Part shown: piece after piece, positions 63,921 through 64,000 of the stretch
Layout of the letters: the number at the start of each line of letters is the position of its first letter
Position numbering within the stretch: the first letter of the stretch is position 1
DNA from: Roseiarcus sp963741405
Lineage (GTDB): Bacteria; Pseudomonadota; Alphaproteobacteria; Rhizobiales; Beijerinckiaceae
NCBI GenBank assembly: GCA_963741405.1
Contig: CAVUHX010000024.1
Location: 21,066-85,065 of the forward strand
Direction of reading: 5' to 3'
Length of the DNA: 64,000 bases
Position numbers and translations under genes: made by a program
The notes under the pieces: model-generated
Database searches by the model: none
The model's input: only the letters and a program-made list of their open reading frames with translations
What the model was told of the DNA's origin: nothing

Positions 63921-64000
63921 GGACGGTCTCCCCGTTTCGTGGCCCTCATCGACCACTTTGGCACTTTGATGCCGTTTGGGCGGGGCCGTCCACACCATCA

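Larger units (their letters stand above)
62627..63994. mobile_element. IS110/IS1111-type element
   Basis: 13-bp inverted repeat TGTGGACGGCCCC (62627-62639) and complement GGGGCCGTCCACA (63982-63994) near the edges, as in the IS1111 subgroup. The element inserts in an IS256 remnant. A non-coding stretch of about 255 bases lies 3' of the transposase gene, where IS1111-type elements carry their guide RNA. Confidence 0.7.

Overview
The window reads as GC-rich alphaproteobacterial chromosome, probably Hyphomicrobiales (Rhizobiales). Pointers are a GcrA-type regulator, a PHA synthase and phasin, a LexA box of the GTTC-N7-GTTC type, and Bpt/Aat-ClpS-ClpA N-degron genes. The genus cannot be fixed from sequence alone.

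Layout. 1-5.3 kb: an N-type (second, horizontally spread) F-ATPase operon on the minus strand, atpD-C-Q-R-B-E-F-A, cut by the window start; atpF and atpC carry apparent frameshifts. 5.5-13.6 kb: DEAD-box helicase with a repetitive tail, small membrane/secreted proteins, an A-type Fe-S carrier, a DUF815 ATPase, clpA-clpS and a phasin. 13.8-21.6 kb: D,D-carboxypeptidase with SPOR domain, membrane J-protein, VWA protein, the conserved ATP-grasp/alpha-E/transglutaminase-like cassette (the transglutaminase lacks its Cys) and aat. 21.6-29.4 kb: TetR regulators, an aminotransferase, phaC and hemB. 29.4-33.7 kb: an accessory patch with an IS1 remnant, an AT-rich small ORF, a TPR protein resembling cyclase tails, a membrane protein with Pycsar-effector-like pattern, sohB, and broken VOC/GFA genes. 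33.7-38.4 kb: Nudix, bpt, RDD, a LivH-like permease and an epimerase. 38.5-45.1 kb: IS630 scrap, egtBD with four frameshifts, an M24-like protein, a secreted protein and a class III cyclase lacking one metal Asp. 45.2-52.8 kb: a transposon pile (ISNCY, ISKra4, IS1634, two IS630, IS1595 scrap). 52.9-54.1 kb: chrA. 54.2-58.1 kb: a second pile that has split a vapBC toxin-antitoxin module. 58.1-61.6 kb: DUF5343-like protein, gcrA, a DUF2865 pseudogene and transaldolase. 61.6-64 kb: a MITE-like repeat, IS630/IS256 scraps and an IS110/IS1111-type element.

Common themes. The N-degron pathway is almost complete in 26 kb (Aat and Bpt tag; ClpS delivers; ClpA unfolds). PHA storage is represented by phaC and a phasin. 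A non-autonomous palindromic-ended repeat occurs twice, each copy flanked by its own direct repeat. Many frames are broken by single-base indels; some sit in homopolymers, so real decay and sequencing error cannot be separated from this sequence alone.
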